Shown piece after piece: positions 21,757 through 34,900 of a stretch of DNA of 64,000 nucleotides. Within the stretch, counting starts at the first letter, position 1, and every line of letters starts with the position of its first letter. The DNA is from Trichopria drosophilae. Taxonomy: Eukaryota; Arthropoda; Insecta; Hymenoptera; Diapriidae. A model generated the notes under the pieces. That model saw only the letters and a list, made by a program, of their open reading frames with translations, ran no database searches and was not told where the DNA came from. The stretch is taken from assembly GCA_030407085.1 (NCBI GenBank), contig CM059587.1:83527001-83591000 (forward strand). Direction: 5' to 3'. Both the position numbers and the translations under genes were made by a program.

Positions 21757-23050
21757 TTAACCTATTAACGCCGGGAATTTGGAAATGTTCGATTTTCCCA
21801 CTTCAATTTTGATCAAGTATTTCGTATGAAAATTAAATTTCAAAAACATGGAAATGTATGTGTCTTACTATTTTCGAGATCGCTCATTTTAATAGTGTTG
21901 TCAAAATTGAGCTATCTTAATTACAAAATTGAATATAGCGATTTAAATGTAAAAAAAACGCAAAAAATCGGGTATACTTTTTTATAAAATATTTTTTTCT
22001 CATCGAAAGAATATTTGCCGGCACAAAATTCTTTCTCTGAAGGTGAAGAAAATAGATGTAATATTAAGATACATTTTTTAAATATTAAAAAAGTAACATC
22101 ATGATCACAAAATGGCGACCGCAGTAAGAATTTTCTTTTTAAAACTGAACAAATTTTTCTCATGAAAACTGCAAACTCTAAAAAAATGGTCTAAGAACAA
22201 AAATTTCTTAGATTGTTTCAAAGAATATTCTCATTTTTTTCTGAAAGTGTTGATATAATTTGTTATTTTTTGAAAATTAAGAAAATCGAAATTGTGAAAA
22301 AAATCATTTAAAAAATCTTAAATATAAAATTTAGAGTAATCTTTGACTAATTTTAAGATATTTTTGTTCTAAAGAGATTCTCTCTAAAGTTTATAGTTTT
22401 TGAGAAACAAAATTATTAATCATTTCTGGATTTCAAGAATAATAATTTATTTGATCGAAAACTATAGGCTTAGAATTTGTCAAAGAATAGACTGACATTT
22501 TTTCAGATTTATTAATCGAAGTTTTTAAACATTTTGATTTTTCGAAAATTTAAAAAATGAATAATGATATCAATACGTTCTGAAAAAATTTGGGAATACT
22601 CTTTAATACATTCTAAGACATTTTTATTCTTAGAAAATGTTGTCTAAAGTTTATACTTTTCATGAAAAAAATTTGTTAACTTTTAAAAAGAAATTACTCA
22701 CTACCGTCGCCATTTTGTGATCACGAAGTTATTTTGTTAATATTTTAAAAATATATGTTAGTACCACAACTATTTTCTTCACCTTTAGTGAAGGAATTTG
22801 TGACCCAAAATACTATTTTGATGAGAAAAAAATGTTTTATTCAAAAGTATAACCGATTTTTGCGTTTTTTTACATTTAAATCTCTATATTTAATTATCTA
22901 ATTACGATAGCTGAATTTCGATAAACCATTGAAAAGAACAACCTTGAAAACAGGAAGATACATCCCTTTAAATTTTATTGATATTGGATTTTCGAAATAC
23001 TTAATTGAAATTGAAGTGCAAAAAGTGTCCTTCCAGCGTTAAAGTGTTAA
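21757..23050. mobile_element. 1,294-bp TTAA foldback MITE, intact sister of copy 1
   Basis: The left end TTAACCTATTAACGCCGGGA and the inverse of the right end, TTAACACTTTAACGCTGGAA, pair. TTAA is present at 21757-21760 and 23047-23050. Arms of about 600 bp share CACAAAATGGCGACCGCAGT (left) and its inverse near 22700. It matches 3463-4536 plus 6149-6450, providing the empty-site reference for the Penelope insertion. Noncoding; the 80-codon minus frame inside is not a gene. Confidence 0.9.
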
Positions 23051-23579
23051 TTTCCTGGACTTCGGAAAAGTTCGATTTTCCGTCCAAATATCTCAATTTT
23101 CCGCTTGAAAATATGCATTGCCCTTAGAATTTCAAATTACAAATCGTTCAAAAAACATGTTGAGCCAGAAAATTCTAGACAAAGGTATTTTCTGACTGTT
23201 GAACTTCAAATTTTGAAAAAGAAAAATGCCTTCTTCTTTGAAAGTAAAAAACAATCTGTTGGCGCCCCTGCATCTGCATGACGCATGTAGATAATGCAAA
23301 AGCAGGGAAACTAGTCGTGCATTGCGAGAATATCCAACGTGAGAGAGGGAGATAGAGATAGGGAGTGAGAGAGATGTAAAAAAGGCACTGACCCACATTC
23401 GGCCGACGAAGGCTTTGTCCGACGAGTCTGCCGAGCCTCCCCGACGTAGACGTCATCGACTCGTATTCCAATACGAAAAATCCTAAATAGGAAATTGGAT
23501 AAAAAACCGGTAAATCCACCATTGATTTCGCCATTACGTTTACCATCATTGTATTTATTTTTTTTTATAAGAAACCGTC

Positions 23580-23593
23580 GCGCCACCTAATGG
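23580..23593 (-). promoter_or_regulatory. CTCF-like motif
   Basis: On the minus strand the 14-mer CCATTAGGTGGCGC fits the CTCF consensus CCRSYAGRKGGCRS at 13 of 14 positions. CTCF and this motif are conserved in insects. Motif presence alone does not prove binding. Confidence 0.4.
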
Positions 23594-24511
23594 CTGAGAA
23601 TCTCAAGCAAACTCTCCAATCAATTATCGTGAATTCTGAGCAAACTTGTCGAAACTATATCGTATGGAATCACTGCGGAGCAGTTTGAAAAGTCGAACGA
23701 CATTCGAAAGTGATTTCAAACTCGAACGACATTTTTATCGCGACGTTCCCATAAAAGAAAGTTATGGAATATTAGTCCCACAAAATATTTCAACTTCTGT
23801 AGATGCCGATGAAGTCTTTAAGTCTGATGATCGGGGTTAAGAACATTTTCATCTTTTGTAAGACACATTTCTGTTTTTTTGGTATACAATATGTCGTTTT
23901 CTAATTTTTCCTGTTTTTTTTTTCAATTCAATTTTAATTTAATTTAAAAATTGCTAAAACTATAAAACTTACTATGTGAATAAGTAAATGAAGAAAATGT
24001 ATAATGAAATGAATCTAATCGACTTTTAGGTTTTCAATAATTGGTCTTTATAGATGGTTTGAGAAAAAAATGACTTCTTATTTAATGCAAAACCGATTTT
24101 ATATGGAAATTCGCATTGATGAACTCCATAAAGAAAAGTCGAAAATATTTAGTGTATTCTTATATTTTGAGGTTTATTATTTTCGAAAGTATAAATGACA
24201 AACGAATAAACCTAAAAAAAAGTAAAATAAAAATAATTTCTTCGAATTTTTGTTAGTTTTAAAATTACCCTACGATGGTAATTTTATGTACATTTTCTGT
24301 GCTACTAAAGTATCAGTATCAGATTAACCTTCCCATATAAAGCAAATACGCAAATAACTTTCAGGAATTAAGAAATCCTGTCAACCCAGAAAAGACTCAA
24401 AAGATGACAAGTACCTTCAACCTAAAACGGTCCAGATTAATTGTATTTTTATAAAAAAATGAAATCAAACTTTGTTTCACTTGTGGCACATTTAAATGCT
24501 TCTTCTCCCCT

Positions 24512-24676
24512 CGGGCGTAAAATCGCATTTTGCGCCCTCGAAAATTATACGGCTGAGTCAAGAGTTCCCATCTATCCAAGTTTAAAATTGGACGCATGAA
24601 TTCGAATTTCCGAAATTCCGAAAGGCCTCTCGGGCATGCACGGTCGTCTTCGGGCGCAAAACTTTATTTTACGCCC
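24512..24676. repeat. Pair of GGGCGTAAAAT palindromes
   Basis: 24513-24537 folds as GGGCGTAAAA with TTTTGCGCCC, and 24652-24676 as GGGCGCAAAA with TTTTACGCCC. The two are about 139 bp apart, so each can fold alone and they can also pair with each other. Possibly subterminal hairpins of a decayed element. Confidence 0.7.
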
Positions 24677-25797
24677 TTAATACCAAAAGTACTGTTTTAG
24701 GCTCTTCCTCAAACATTTACATTATACTATTCTACTAGTAACGTGCATTGATTTCACCATTGTTATATGAAGTATAACGTTGGAAGTATTCTTAAAAATC
24801 TCATCAATTTTAATTAACTTTCTCTTTTTTTTCATTAATTTCCAGACCATTTTCGAAGAATTTCTTAAAATACATTAGATTTCATGACATTTTACATTGT
24901 TTATTTAGTCATTAACAAATATACATTTATGTAAATACTATAATTGAAGAACTTTGAAATAGTTTTTGCAAAAATTCGCTGTTTCATATTTTTTGAAAAA
25001 AAAATTGAATTTGATTCAGAATTCTTAGAAAAAGGCCAAAAGTTCGAAAGTAAATCGAAATTATACTTTTCTTTCACATATTATGCAAAATGCTAAAATG
25101 TATTTTAAAAACACTCACTTTTGTAACATAATAACTTAAAACTCCAAAATATAGGTACCAGAATGAATAGATGTCGTTAACCGAAATAAATATCAATTTA
25201 TCAAGTTTTATAAAAAATAACATTCATGTTGAATCAATGATATTAAACATCAGATTTACTTTCGATAAACCTTGACAAATTAATATTTATTTAGGTTATT
25301 TGCGTTTGGAACGGGTACATTTTGGGGATTTAGGTTGTAGTTGATGTTGAACTAGTGTGTTTTTAATAAATTTTAATATACTTTATCATCTGTGAAAGTA
25401 AAGTATAATTGCAGATTCACGAAACACGAATAAACTGCACGTTCCGGTACTTTTGGCCACTTTTAGAACAATTCTCACTGAACTTTTTCCAAAAATGATT
25501 TTAAAGGTCTTGAATTGTAGTATTTCCACAAAAATTAGCAATATCCAGAACGTTTTTCTCGTTTTGTAAACGACGTACATATCTGCGTAGTATGTTTTGA
25601 CAAATTTCTATTATTGTAGAAGATGCTACGAAAGTGTGAATAAAATTGAAACAGTTAGACATTTTTATAACCTGTAACAATCTATACCCTATGAAATAAT
25701 TGAAAAATTCCATATTTCAGGTGTTTTTTTTAAGATATATGGGCAAACCTCTGAAACCTTTAAATTTTAGGATATAAAAGTGCAAAAGTCTTCCTCG

Positions 25798-26624
25798 TTA
25801 ACCCCTTGACTGCCAATGACCAAGATCTTTGTCATTTTGGACTTTTCTCAGACTGCTAGAAAAAGGCAAATCTTTGTTATGATATAAAGTAGACTAACAA
25901 ATTCTGCAATGTATATGTAAAATAAAACCAAATCCATTTCTAGACAGTCTAAGGTGTACTGCATATGATGGCCTTGTCAATTTTCATTATCGCTGTGTCA
26001 AAAAAAATATGTAAATCCACAAAGAAGGTAGTTTTTATAATTTTTGCAAAATCTTCGACATGAAGTATGACATTATGTTCAACCAATTTATGCATAAAAA
26101 GTTTATAAAACCGCTTGAAATTTGTTACTCGGCGGTTTCCAGGGTCGCTGATTACGATGTAAAGTCAGATTTAGGAAATTCAAAATGGAGGATCCAATAT
26201 GACGGACACTTTTTTGAAAAGTCTAACCATTCTGCTTGAAACTTGTTACTGGGGGGTTTTCGAAATTGCTGATTACAAATCTAATGATATATTTTGAAAA
26301 TTTGAAATGACGGCTGCAAAATGGCGGAGAAATTTTCCAAAAATGGAACCATTTTGGTTGAAAAATTATCAAAATCCAACTTCAAATTCGTAATCAGTGG
26401 TCCCTAAAATCCCAGAGTAACAAATATCAAGCAAAATGATTGGAATTTGGAAAATTCGTCCGCAATATTGATTCCGCCATTTTGAATCTTCAAAATCTCA
26501 CTTGAGATTCGTAATCAGCGTCCCAAAATACCCCTATACATCAAGTTAAAGTAAAATCTAACAAATTTTTTGTTTGGCATTTTGGGCATTTTTTGTGAAA
26601 TTCTCGTGGCAGTCAAGAGGTTAA
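25798..26624. mobile_element. 827-bp TTAA element, third family
   Basis: The left end TTAACCCCTTGACTGCCA and the inverse of the right end TTAACCTCTTGACTGCCA differ at one of 18 positions. TTAA is duplicated at 25798-25801 and 26621-26624. The interior is four ~120-bp units in a mirrored 2+2 arrangement (26105-26560). No transposase. TTAA targeting again points to a piggyBac-like helper by analogy. Confidence 0.85.
26105..26560. repeat. Mirrored ~120-bp units inside the TTAA element
   Basis: Two direct units (starting CGCTTGAAATTTGTTACT near 26112 and TGCTTGAAACTTGTTACT near 26233, 121 bp apart) face two inverse units. The turn is near 26350. Each unit has a GTCGCTGATTAC-like block and an AAAATGGCGGA-like block. 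Confidence 0.8.
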
Positions 26625-28200
26625 GCACATTCTTGAAATTGAGATATGTTATTTCATGGGTTAATATGGAATAAATGATGCTATGTGCTTTATTTTTTAA
26701 ACAATACTGAACATTTTAGTATAGTTTTGCATTGTTTTGAAATATAAAATTATTGGGTTTAGAACGTGATATTGGACAAGCTCTAGAGGTCTGTAAAAAC
26801 ATTATTCGATGTTAGCGAATTGAGGTTACCTTCATTTAGCATTTTTGAAATGAGTACACATGTTGTATACACTGTTCTTGTTCAATTGGGGATGTGCTAT
26901 TGAAAAATCATTTTTTTAACTAGTTTAATAAGTTACGCTGTTATTGACAAAATTAAAGCTAATATTTTACTAACTTCTATTGGAAGCACATTCTTGTATG
27001 ACGTTTAGATTTCCTTATTCTTGCTTACGGAAAAAGACTAATTGCCATCATGAAAAATGAAGTAAAATTTTTTTTTTGGAAAAACGTCGGACACATTTTG
27101 TAGGCACTTTTTTCAGTGCTTCGGAAAGAGCATATATTTCTATCGTGGCCTGTTTTCTTTGTTTGTCTATTATTAAGTGTATAAATTTCAGACACTTTAC
27201 AGAAACGCTGAAAACGCTGCACTAGAAATAATGAAGTAAAATGAGTGATCAGACACTTTATTTTTCGCCTTTTTGGTCTATTTTTGGCTTTTGAAGGTAT
27301 GAATTTCATACTTACGTCTAATAAATGGTCATTATGTATATTCCCATATATATATTTGGAGTAAAATTAACCACGTTGATGATTTTCTAAGTATAAAAAT
27401 AACCTACAAATAGGCAAAATGTACACAGACACAAAATGAAAAAGTTTTTGAGATTCAGTCCATATGTTTTTCAGTTTTAAGTAAATTTAAGGCCAAAATC
27501 CTGAATGTTAAAAGTCATCATATATATCAAAGTTCATAAAAAATGATCTAGATGCTTCAAAAATGCTACCAAGTGTTAAAAAATACATCTCGTTCTAATC
27601 GCAGAAAATCTTTACAGTTGACTTGTGTACGCCTCCACTGACATCAGACACCGACTTTTTGTCGGACGTGAAAGTGAGCTAGGCAGGATACAGGTAGGTA
27701 CAAGGTGGATGCAAGTCGAATGAGCCTCTGCACGTTGCAAAATTCTTGCGGAGATTGGCCGCTCTGACGACTTTAGCTTCTAGTTCGACAGTTTACCGAG
27801 TTTCATAACGACCATTGTTGGCGCACAGTGTCGAAACCGCGTCAATTTAGGAGGCATCGCCGCAAGAACAGGTTCTACAAAGCCCCCCCCCCCCCTCCGA
27901 TACCGCCAAATTCCCCTATTCCGCCACCAGCCGTCGCGAAACATTGTTTCGACGTCGTTCGTGCTCCCCCAAATGAAAACTCCATGATGACAACGTTGGA
28001 ACATTGTCCTCCGAGCTGTCAATTTGTGCTACAGATTTGCATTTGACAATTTATCTCGCTTCCGGCAATTTGACCCGTTACGTTCATAGAGATGACGTGG
28101 GTGGATCTAAATCAATTTTGGAAGTCTTATCAACTATTTTGAAAGATTAGGTTAGGTTTTGATGTTGTCAAACATATTTTATATAATATATATTCCTAAT
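26625..28200. other. Noncoding region with a GC-richer stretch and a C-run
   Basis: 27610-28080 is GC-richer and contains an uninterrupted run of about 13 C near 27883-27896. Frames on both strands (27780-28046) are proline-rich or its antisense and lack a domain. No exon could be supported. Confidence 0.45.
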
Positions 28201-28780
28201 CAGAGACTCCAAAATGCGGATTTACCAAGTTTCATAAAAATAAAATAGCGGTTTTAATTATCGACCGGCATATTGGATTCGCCATTCTAAATTCTCGAAA
28301 AACGACTACATTTTCATAATAAGCGGCCTAAAAAATCCGTATATACCAAGTTTCATAAAAATAGAATGAAGTTTTTAATTTTCGGCCGCCATATTGGATC
28401 CGCCATTTTGAATTTTGGAAAATAACGTGATTTTCGAAATCGACGATCTCAAAAACCCCTATATACCAAGTTTCGTACGTATAAAATGAAATTTTTTATT
28501 TTCGGCCGACATAAGTCTCGGAGTATTAATTTCACGTTATTTTTCCAAAATCCAAAATGGCGAGTCCAATATGGCGGTCGAAAATTAAAAATTTCATTCT
28601 GTTTTTGTGAAACTTGGTATGTAGGGGTATTTGAGGTCGCCGATTCTGAAAATCGCATTATTTTTCCAAAAATTCAAAATGGCGGATCGAATATGGCGGC
28701 CGAAAAATAAAAACTTCATTTTATTTTTATGAAATTTGGTATATAGGGATTTTTAAGGTCGCTGATTAGGAAAATGTTTT
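28201..28780. repeat. Mirrored array of ~120-bp units (3 direct + 2 inverse)
   Basis: CCAAGTTTCATAAAAAT-type words recur at 28225, 28346 and 28466 (121 and 120 bp apart), each followed by ATTTTCGGCCGCCATATTGG-like and CCGCCATTTTGAAT blocks. After about 28520 two units run in the opposite orientation (CAAAATGGCGGATCGAATAT near 28676). The 69- and 74-codon frames here are translations of the repeat. Confidence 0.85.
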
Positions 28781-31224
28781 ATCTGAAATTTTTTGAATTG
28801 GTTTTTAATGTCAAGAAATATTCCAAAAATCTTCGTGAAATTTGAGTCCTCTTGGGTGTTAATGGATTAAAATGCGAAGCAGCAAAATGAAACATTCAAG
28901 ATTACGGATCCTATACGGCGAAAGAAGAATCAAAAAGTGCTTGATTTTCCATGTGCTCCAATTTTTATCAAGTATTTTAATGTAATTTTTTTTTTTTATT
29001 AAATTCATTTACACATTGAAATTTACTAGTCTTTAGTCGCCCACTTTCCTATTTATCATCGACATTGACTCATAAGCAGAAATTTCGCCTTTAGTATTTA
29101 GAGAGTACTAGTCGCGTTTCTAGTCTAAATTTTCCAATTTTTCAATTCACAGTCTAAAATCTACTTTTACTCAAGCTGCACAGAAAAAAATAGAAATAAT
29201 CGTACAGTGACGTAATTGATTAGAAAATTGTCAAGTTTAGCACATTCAACGAAATTGACGTCAGAGCCCATATTACTGCTAAAACCGTAACAACAAGTAC
29301 CAACTAAGTACTCTGAAATGGGCAACCGCATTTCGCAGAGGATTCCCGGCTCAGGTATGGATTACCTTTTTGAATGCCAACGTTTCCCTGTGGCTTTCCA
29401 GGCACTTCAATTTATCGTGACCGATACCTGCTTCCTAATATACTCTCAAACACCCTACTAACAAGCACTAGTGGGAAATACGTAAAGGATTTTAATAGCG
29501 ACATCTATTCATATTTGAAATCATACGCGTTTTGTGCAGCTGAATGGTGGATTTTACTTAATGTTCATTAAAAATTCCGTTAAGCCCATTGAGTTCTGTT
29601 TGATACGTTAATGCACTTCGAAAATTTACCAAATGCGTAGCATGCACTAAATTTTAACAAGTAATTATCTTTTGAATCTCTTTTTCCTTTGAGGATATCA
29701 ACGATTTATTATCTGCGACGGGGCTTCAAAACTCCATCTTTTGGAGTTATAATTGGAATCCTGCGATGGCAACACATTGGAAAATGTTCTCAGCGCGTTT
29801 CAGGTAACTTTCCATTAAATTTTCAAGGGACCTCTAAGGTAGAATTTTCGTGACATTTATTCGTTAGGTACTTCACTTTTAATCGATTTCTTTAAAATTG
29901 GCTACCCTCCATAACATTTTTTAGGTTTTAATGTATCAGCCAAAGAAAAAAAACCTTTCTAACTTTTAATGCCTTCAGTATAAGTTCACTCAGTTAATGA
30001 ACAGGCTTTTAGTATAATACTATGATTAATTTATTAATTTTTCAACTGATTTGTAACAATTGTTCAAGAACTGGATAAATAGCAGTTACGCCTATTACTA
30101 CTATATTATTAAAGTCAGTAACCGTCCTAAAAATTATTAAGAATCGATTAAATCATGAGCAACATCATATTAATTGCACATAATTAAAAAATTTCACAAT
30201 TTAATGCGTAGAAACTGTCACTATTAGAAAGAATTGACAAGAGAATCTGCGTGAAAGGTGTTTCCTTTTTCTACCGCTAGGCGCGGGTTTGATTGTCGCG
30301 ACGTTTCGTTTCTCGATAGTTACTGAAATCAGTGTTCACAAAATATATAAGGAAGTATTTACCAACATACGAGTGTTATATAAAATTTTGCTTACAAATC
30401 AAGTAATATATAGATAAATTAGTGTTTGGAATTGTTTCTATTTGTACTTTCCAATAATACTAATGAATTGTTAAATTAGTTCGTGTAATTAACGAGTTTC
30501 TACTACTAGTCAGTAACCGTTTCTCTTTTAATTAATAAAATATGTAAACAAATTAGTAAAATTCTGCTAATTCAGATTCAGAGTGTATTAACGTTAGCAA
30601 ATCAATTTTTTCGAAATCAAATACCACGGCTATTATTACGATTTCTCTGTTCGAAATGGGCAATTTGATTGTCGGAAAGGATAACGCGCTCATTCAAGTG
30701 TTCCTATAGGTACTAGTGCCTGGGCTATAGTCGTATATTAAATCCACCCGGTACGGATAAATTCCACCCATTGCCAGGGTAATGTGCTATAGTAGTGATT
30801 ACTATTGGCAGCTATATTTAAACATGCACGTCACCACGCCCAAAATATAACTCTTCATAAAAAATCAATAAACTCGGCTAGCATTAAAGTAATAAACCCA
30901 CGTGAGAAAAATAAAAAATGCTACGGAATGTCTCCGCCATTTTTTAGTACTAAACCGCCATCAAGGTCCGATTTTACGAAGAATTCATTTTTGGAAGTTT
31001 CGAGTTCAAAGTGACATCATCCACTCCAAAATTTTATGCACCCACCAGAAAATTAGTCGAATGCTAAAGGGAGAACGATTTTCACTGAAAATATCCGTGA
31101 CTAATACGACACCGTGAAACGTAGTGACTAATTATCTGATGGGTGAGTACATACACTTTACTTAAGAGTGATTGGAAGCATTAATGATGATGTCTGTGTA
31201 ACATTTTGTTTTACTATGTTGCTA
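28781..31224. other. Noncoding DNA
   Basis: Mostly AT-rich with no supported gene. A TTAATGGATTAA at about 28859-28871 looks like a stray TTAA-element end, with no partner found. The frame at 29374-29571 and the overlapping ones at 30805-31117 show no motif. Confidence 0.45.
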
Positions 31225-31433
31225 CACTCAGAAAAAAAATAGTTAAAATAACCAGAAAAGATTACTAAATAGTCCGTTGTTATTTTTCCTCGTTAAAATA
31301 ACCAGAATTTTGGGTGGTCTAACTAGACATATTGTTAAAACAATTGTTTTTTAAATTAAACTATCCAGAATTCTGGTTATTATAACCAGAAGAAATAGTA
31401 CGGTCGTATTTAACCAAAACATTTTTTTTAGTG
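31225..31433. mobile_element. 209-bp MITE with CACTCAGAAAAAAAATAGTT termini
   Basis: The left end CACTCAGAAAAAAAATAGTT and the right end ACATTTTTTTTAGTG are inverse, with mirrored ATAACCAGAA blocks inside (CCAGAATTCTGG palindrome near 31366). Same terminal type as 9049-9803 and 60584-61478. Confidence 0.8.
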
Positions 31434-31698
31434 TAATTGTATCATTTAAATTTAAAAAATAGTTGAACTATTTGAACTAGTAAGACAATATTTACTATAT
31501 ATCCATGCAAACAGTACGAGTAATATAGTTACCATTGCTGCCGCTAGACACCGACTTGATTTTTAACCCATTAACATGAAAATTGAACATCCGCCTAGTA
31601 GTAATTCCATCACGTGATTGAAAATAAATCATCAGTATCTTCAAGTATTGTCAAGGGTATTGTTTCCAATGATGTGATTAAAGTTTGCAACACTAAAA

Positions 31699-31947
31699 AC
31701 AGTAGTCTCCCGGTATCTTTGCCTGCTCGTTTCTTCGTCTTCCCCGCCCGTGTCCTTGTATTTGTTAAAAGAAGGGGAACGCCGCTTCTCCCACTCTTCT
31801 AGTCGTGTTACGTTCGTGACGTCACATCAGTCCATTCCTGAGGCCACAATGCGCAAGGTGGGGGAAAAAGAGAGCGGCGACAGACAAATATAACAAGACG
31901 GAACTGGGCAAATATAGCGAGACGCAAATATACCGAGACTAAATAAT
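31699..31947 (+). mobile_element. Pogo-like MITE, copy A
   Basis: The left end is CAGTAGTCTCCCGGTAT and the right end ATATACCGAGACT. The core TTCGTGACGTCACATCAGTC is shared with the other three copies. The right terminus is decayed. GC-richer than its surroundings and noncoding. Confidence 0.8.
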
Positions 31948-34900
31948 GACAAAAATATCTAAAAAAAAAAAAACTTCGTATCAATTTTTGTTTAAATTTT
32001 AAATTTATATCTAATAACGGAATATGTTCCAATGGGAAAGTGCAGAATACGTTCAAAACACGTTTTTACTGATAAGACATGATAATAAAATGGGTTTCTT
32101 TGATGTCGAGTATTCAAAATTGCGCTTTTTTGAAAGGGGTTTCTAAAGTTTTTTCGGAGAAAGGAGAAATTATTTCAAGGTTTCAAAGAATTAGAATGTT
32201 TTTCATCGGTTAGTTCAAAAATTTTAAATTCAAAATGGATCCCATATGGGGGATAGAAATCTTAAATCAATATTATTAAAATGAAACCAGATAATAATTT
32301 AATAATATGTACAGAAATAAATGACGTCAATGTGATTTATAAATAGATATTGAGAGTTTGCATTTCCTTATTATTTTTTAATGAAAATAATTATTTACAA
32401 TACTTTTGCCGGTTCTTCTATATTATTAAACATTATTCTCATCGAATTATTGTTCGAAATAAGACTTTTGTAGCTCATTTAGAATATTTAACTATGTGAA
32501 GGAACTCTGGTTCTTTATTTCATTTAGTGAGTTAAAGTTTCTTACATTATTAGTACTTTTCGACTAATTGTTAGTAGCCCTATTTTCTCTTTTTCAAATA
32601 TTAGTAATTCAGATCATGTAAAATGTTACTATTTCAGAGACTATGCATTTACCATCTTAAGCAATCGCTCAGAGGAAATTCTAATTCTGTCCATTGATTA
32701 CGTAATAATGTAGAGAGAGAGAACGATTGGAACTAAAATACCTACGTGCCTTCGACAAGTAACTTTAAAACTATTTTTTATATGCTTTTTAAAGGTTTTA
32801 AGTATTAGAAAAGTAAAAGAACGTAATAAATCAATAACTGACTTCTTTCAACTCTCTGAGACCCATCTTTCAGGGGATATAATTATTTCGAAGTGTACGG
32901 TGTCAACGTTGCTTAAATTTAAAATGTCCAATCCAATATGGCGGGCAAAATTTATAAAATTGGAGGAAAGTTCGTGAAAATCCAGAATCGGGGGTTTTAG
33001 GGGTCGATATTTCCGAATCTGATGCCAGTATTTCAAAATTCAAAATAGAGAAACAGGTATGGCGGACAAAATTTCAAAAATATGAAAAAAGTTTAAATTG
33101 ATGTAATGGTATCTTCTAGAAAACAGTCTACGGTAATTAAAATTGCTTTTACAGATCCCGAATTTTGAAAATTTTATTCAGTTACCTTTAATTTACGATT
33201 TTTGTGACATTTTCTACCTTTCCACTTTAGAACCCTCTTAAAGAATTTAAAATTTTTTTAAATTCTGTCGATCTATTAGCTTTTAATGCATGCGTTCGAT
33301 GGACCTAATTATTCTACTAAACAATAGTGGAAGAAGACATTTTATATTTTTGGTTACTTGACGTATTCAAAATGGCGGACAAAATGTCGAAAGTTCTCAA
33401 GATTCGCATTTTTCGCATTCTCAAGACTCCATTTTACATCGGTGGTAGATCCACTTAGATGTCACATTACAACCTAAGCAATAGTTAAGGTTATTTAGAA
33501 CTTTGATATTGTTCTTGTATTGTGGAAATTCAATATGGCGGAAAAAATGTTATAAGGTGTGTTGTTTTTGTTTCTTTTTTCACATCACTAGGTACAAAAT
33601 ATTTCCCATTCGATTCGGAAGTACTTTGACTAGTTTCTATATATATTTTATGAAACAATTGATTTATTAATAAAATGGCGGATCAAAACTGACGGCTAAA
33701 ATGTTGAAATTTTAAAAAATTCTCTAATTTTTAAAGTTTACAAAGATAATCAATAGATTTAGATACTACAATACAAATCAAGTTGTAACGAAGCTTGTTC
33801 ATGACTTCTGAACCGTTTCTCGCCTATAAATCCAAAATGGCCAATAAATATCATTATGTGCTCTACGATTTATTCGTTTTTATATTGCTAGTTACAAAAT
33901 CACTCTCATTCAATGTCGGATAATCTTTCATTGTTTCTAAATTCGTGTGAACCAACAAAAAATGGTGAAACCAAAATGGCAAACCTCTGAGGTTGACCAA
34001 AATGTTTGGTAGGTAGTTTAGAAGTATTCAAAGTTTACCAATTCTCACCACGAGGAAGTAGACGAAAATTGCGAATAGTTTTGATTTGTTTATCTTTTTC
34101 TGTTTGTTTTATATTTTTGATGTTTTTTTTTGTATTGTGTAAAAGATTTTTCTGTTGTTTGTACATTTCAGTATGACAATAATCGTGTACAGGTTATTCT
34201 CTATTTATCAAAGAGAAAAGTCGACAAAAATAGTATATTACAACTTTTCTCCGCCATTTTGAATACGCCACTATGTTTGTAGAAAGACTACAGAGTATAA
34301 TATATTTTAAAAAAATTAAAGATTATACAAAACCTATTAGGAGTTATTTTTTACTTTGTAATATAAGAAACCACAAGTTTTAATAAACATAATAATATTC
34401 CATGTGTAATTTTGGATTTGTATGCTGCAAAATTAATGCCAATGTTTTAAATAACCTTTATTTGTGCTTTTTAATATTACGTACCCAAGATGATAGACAA
34501 ACATTCTAAAATTATGGAAAAATAATACTTTTTGAAAATTTCGACATTTTGGTCGCGAAAAAATGTCATCGACCACAACTGTTGATACACTCAGAATGTT
34601 TTTAAAATTTGGATTCGATAAAAAAACATTGTAAAAAACATTATTTTTTTAACTTTAAAAACCTTTTGAAATACTTTTTTGAGACTTTTTAAATTGAAAA
34701 TATTAACATTTGCATAATTTGTATGTTTACAAAGTTGAACTAAAGTGTCTCTACTTCTCGGCATTTGTTAATTTCCTAATGCATTCTGTGCGAAACAATT
34801 GTCAAAAAGAATCCAAGAAATGTTTCACTATTTCATTACTTTGGCTTGTTCTAAGTTCATGAAAGAGTCTTAAAGAACGCGACATCTGGCTACGAACATC

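Larger units (their letters stand above)
23051..25797. other. Noncoding region with a GC-richer segment
   Basis: 23230-23620 is GC-richer, with overlapping minus frames (23132-23586) that read through a GAGAGG-rich tract and show no domain. A CTCF-like motif lies at 23580. The rest is AT-rich, with two GGGCGTAAAAT-type palindromes at 24.5 kb. No gene supported. Confidence 0.45.

Noticed and set aside
29160..29230. CACAGAAAAAAATAG word near 29178 resembling a MITE end
   Set aside because: No inverse partner or target duplication was found within 1.5 kb.
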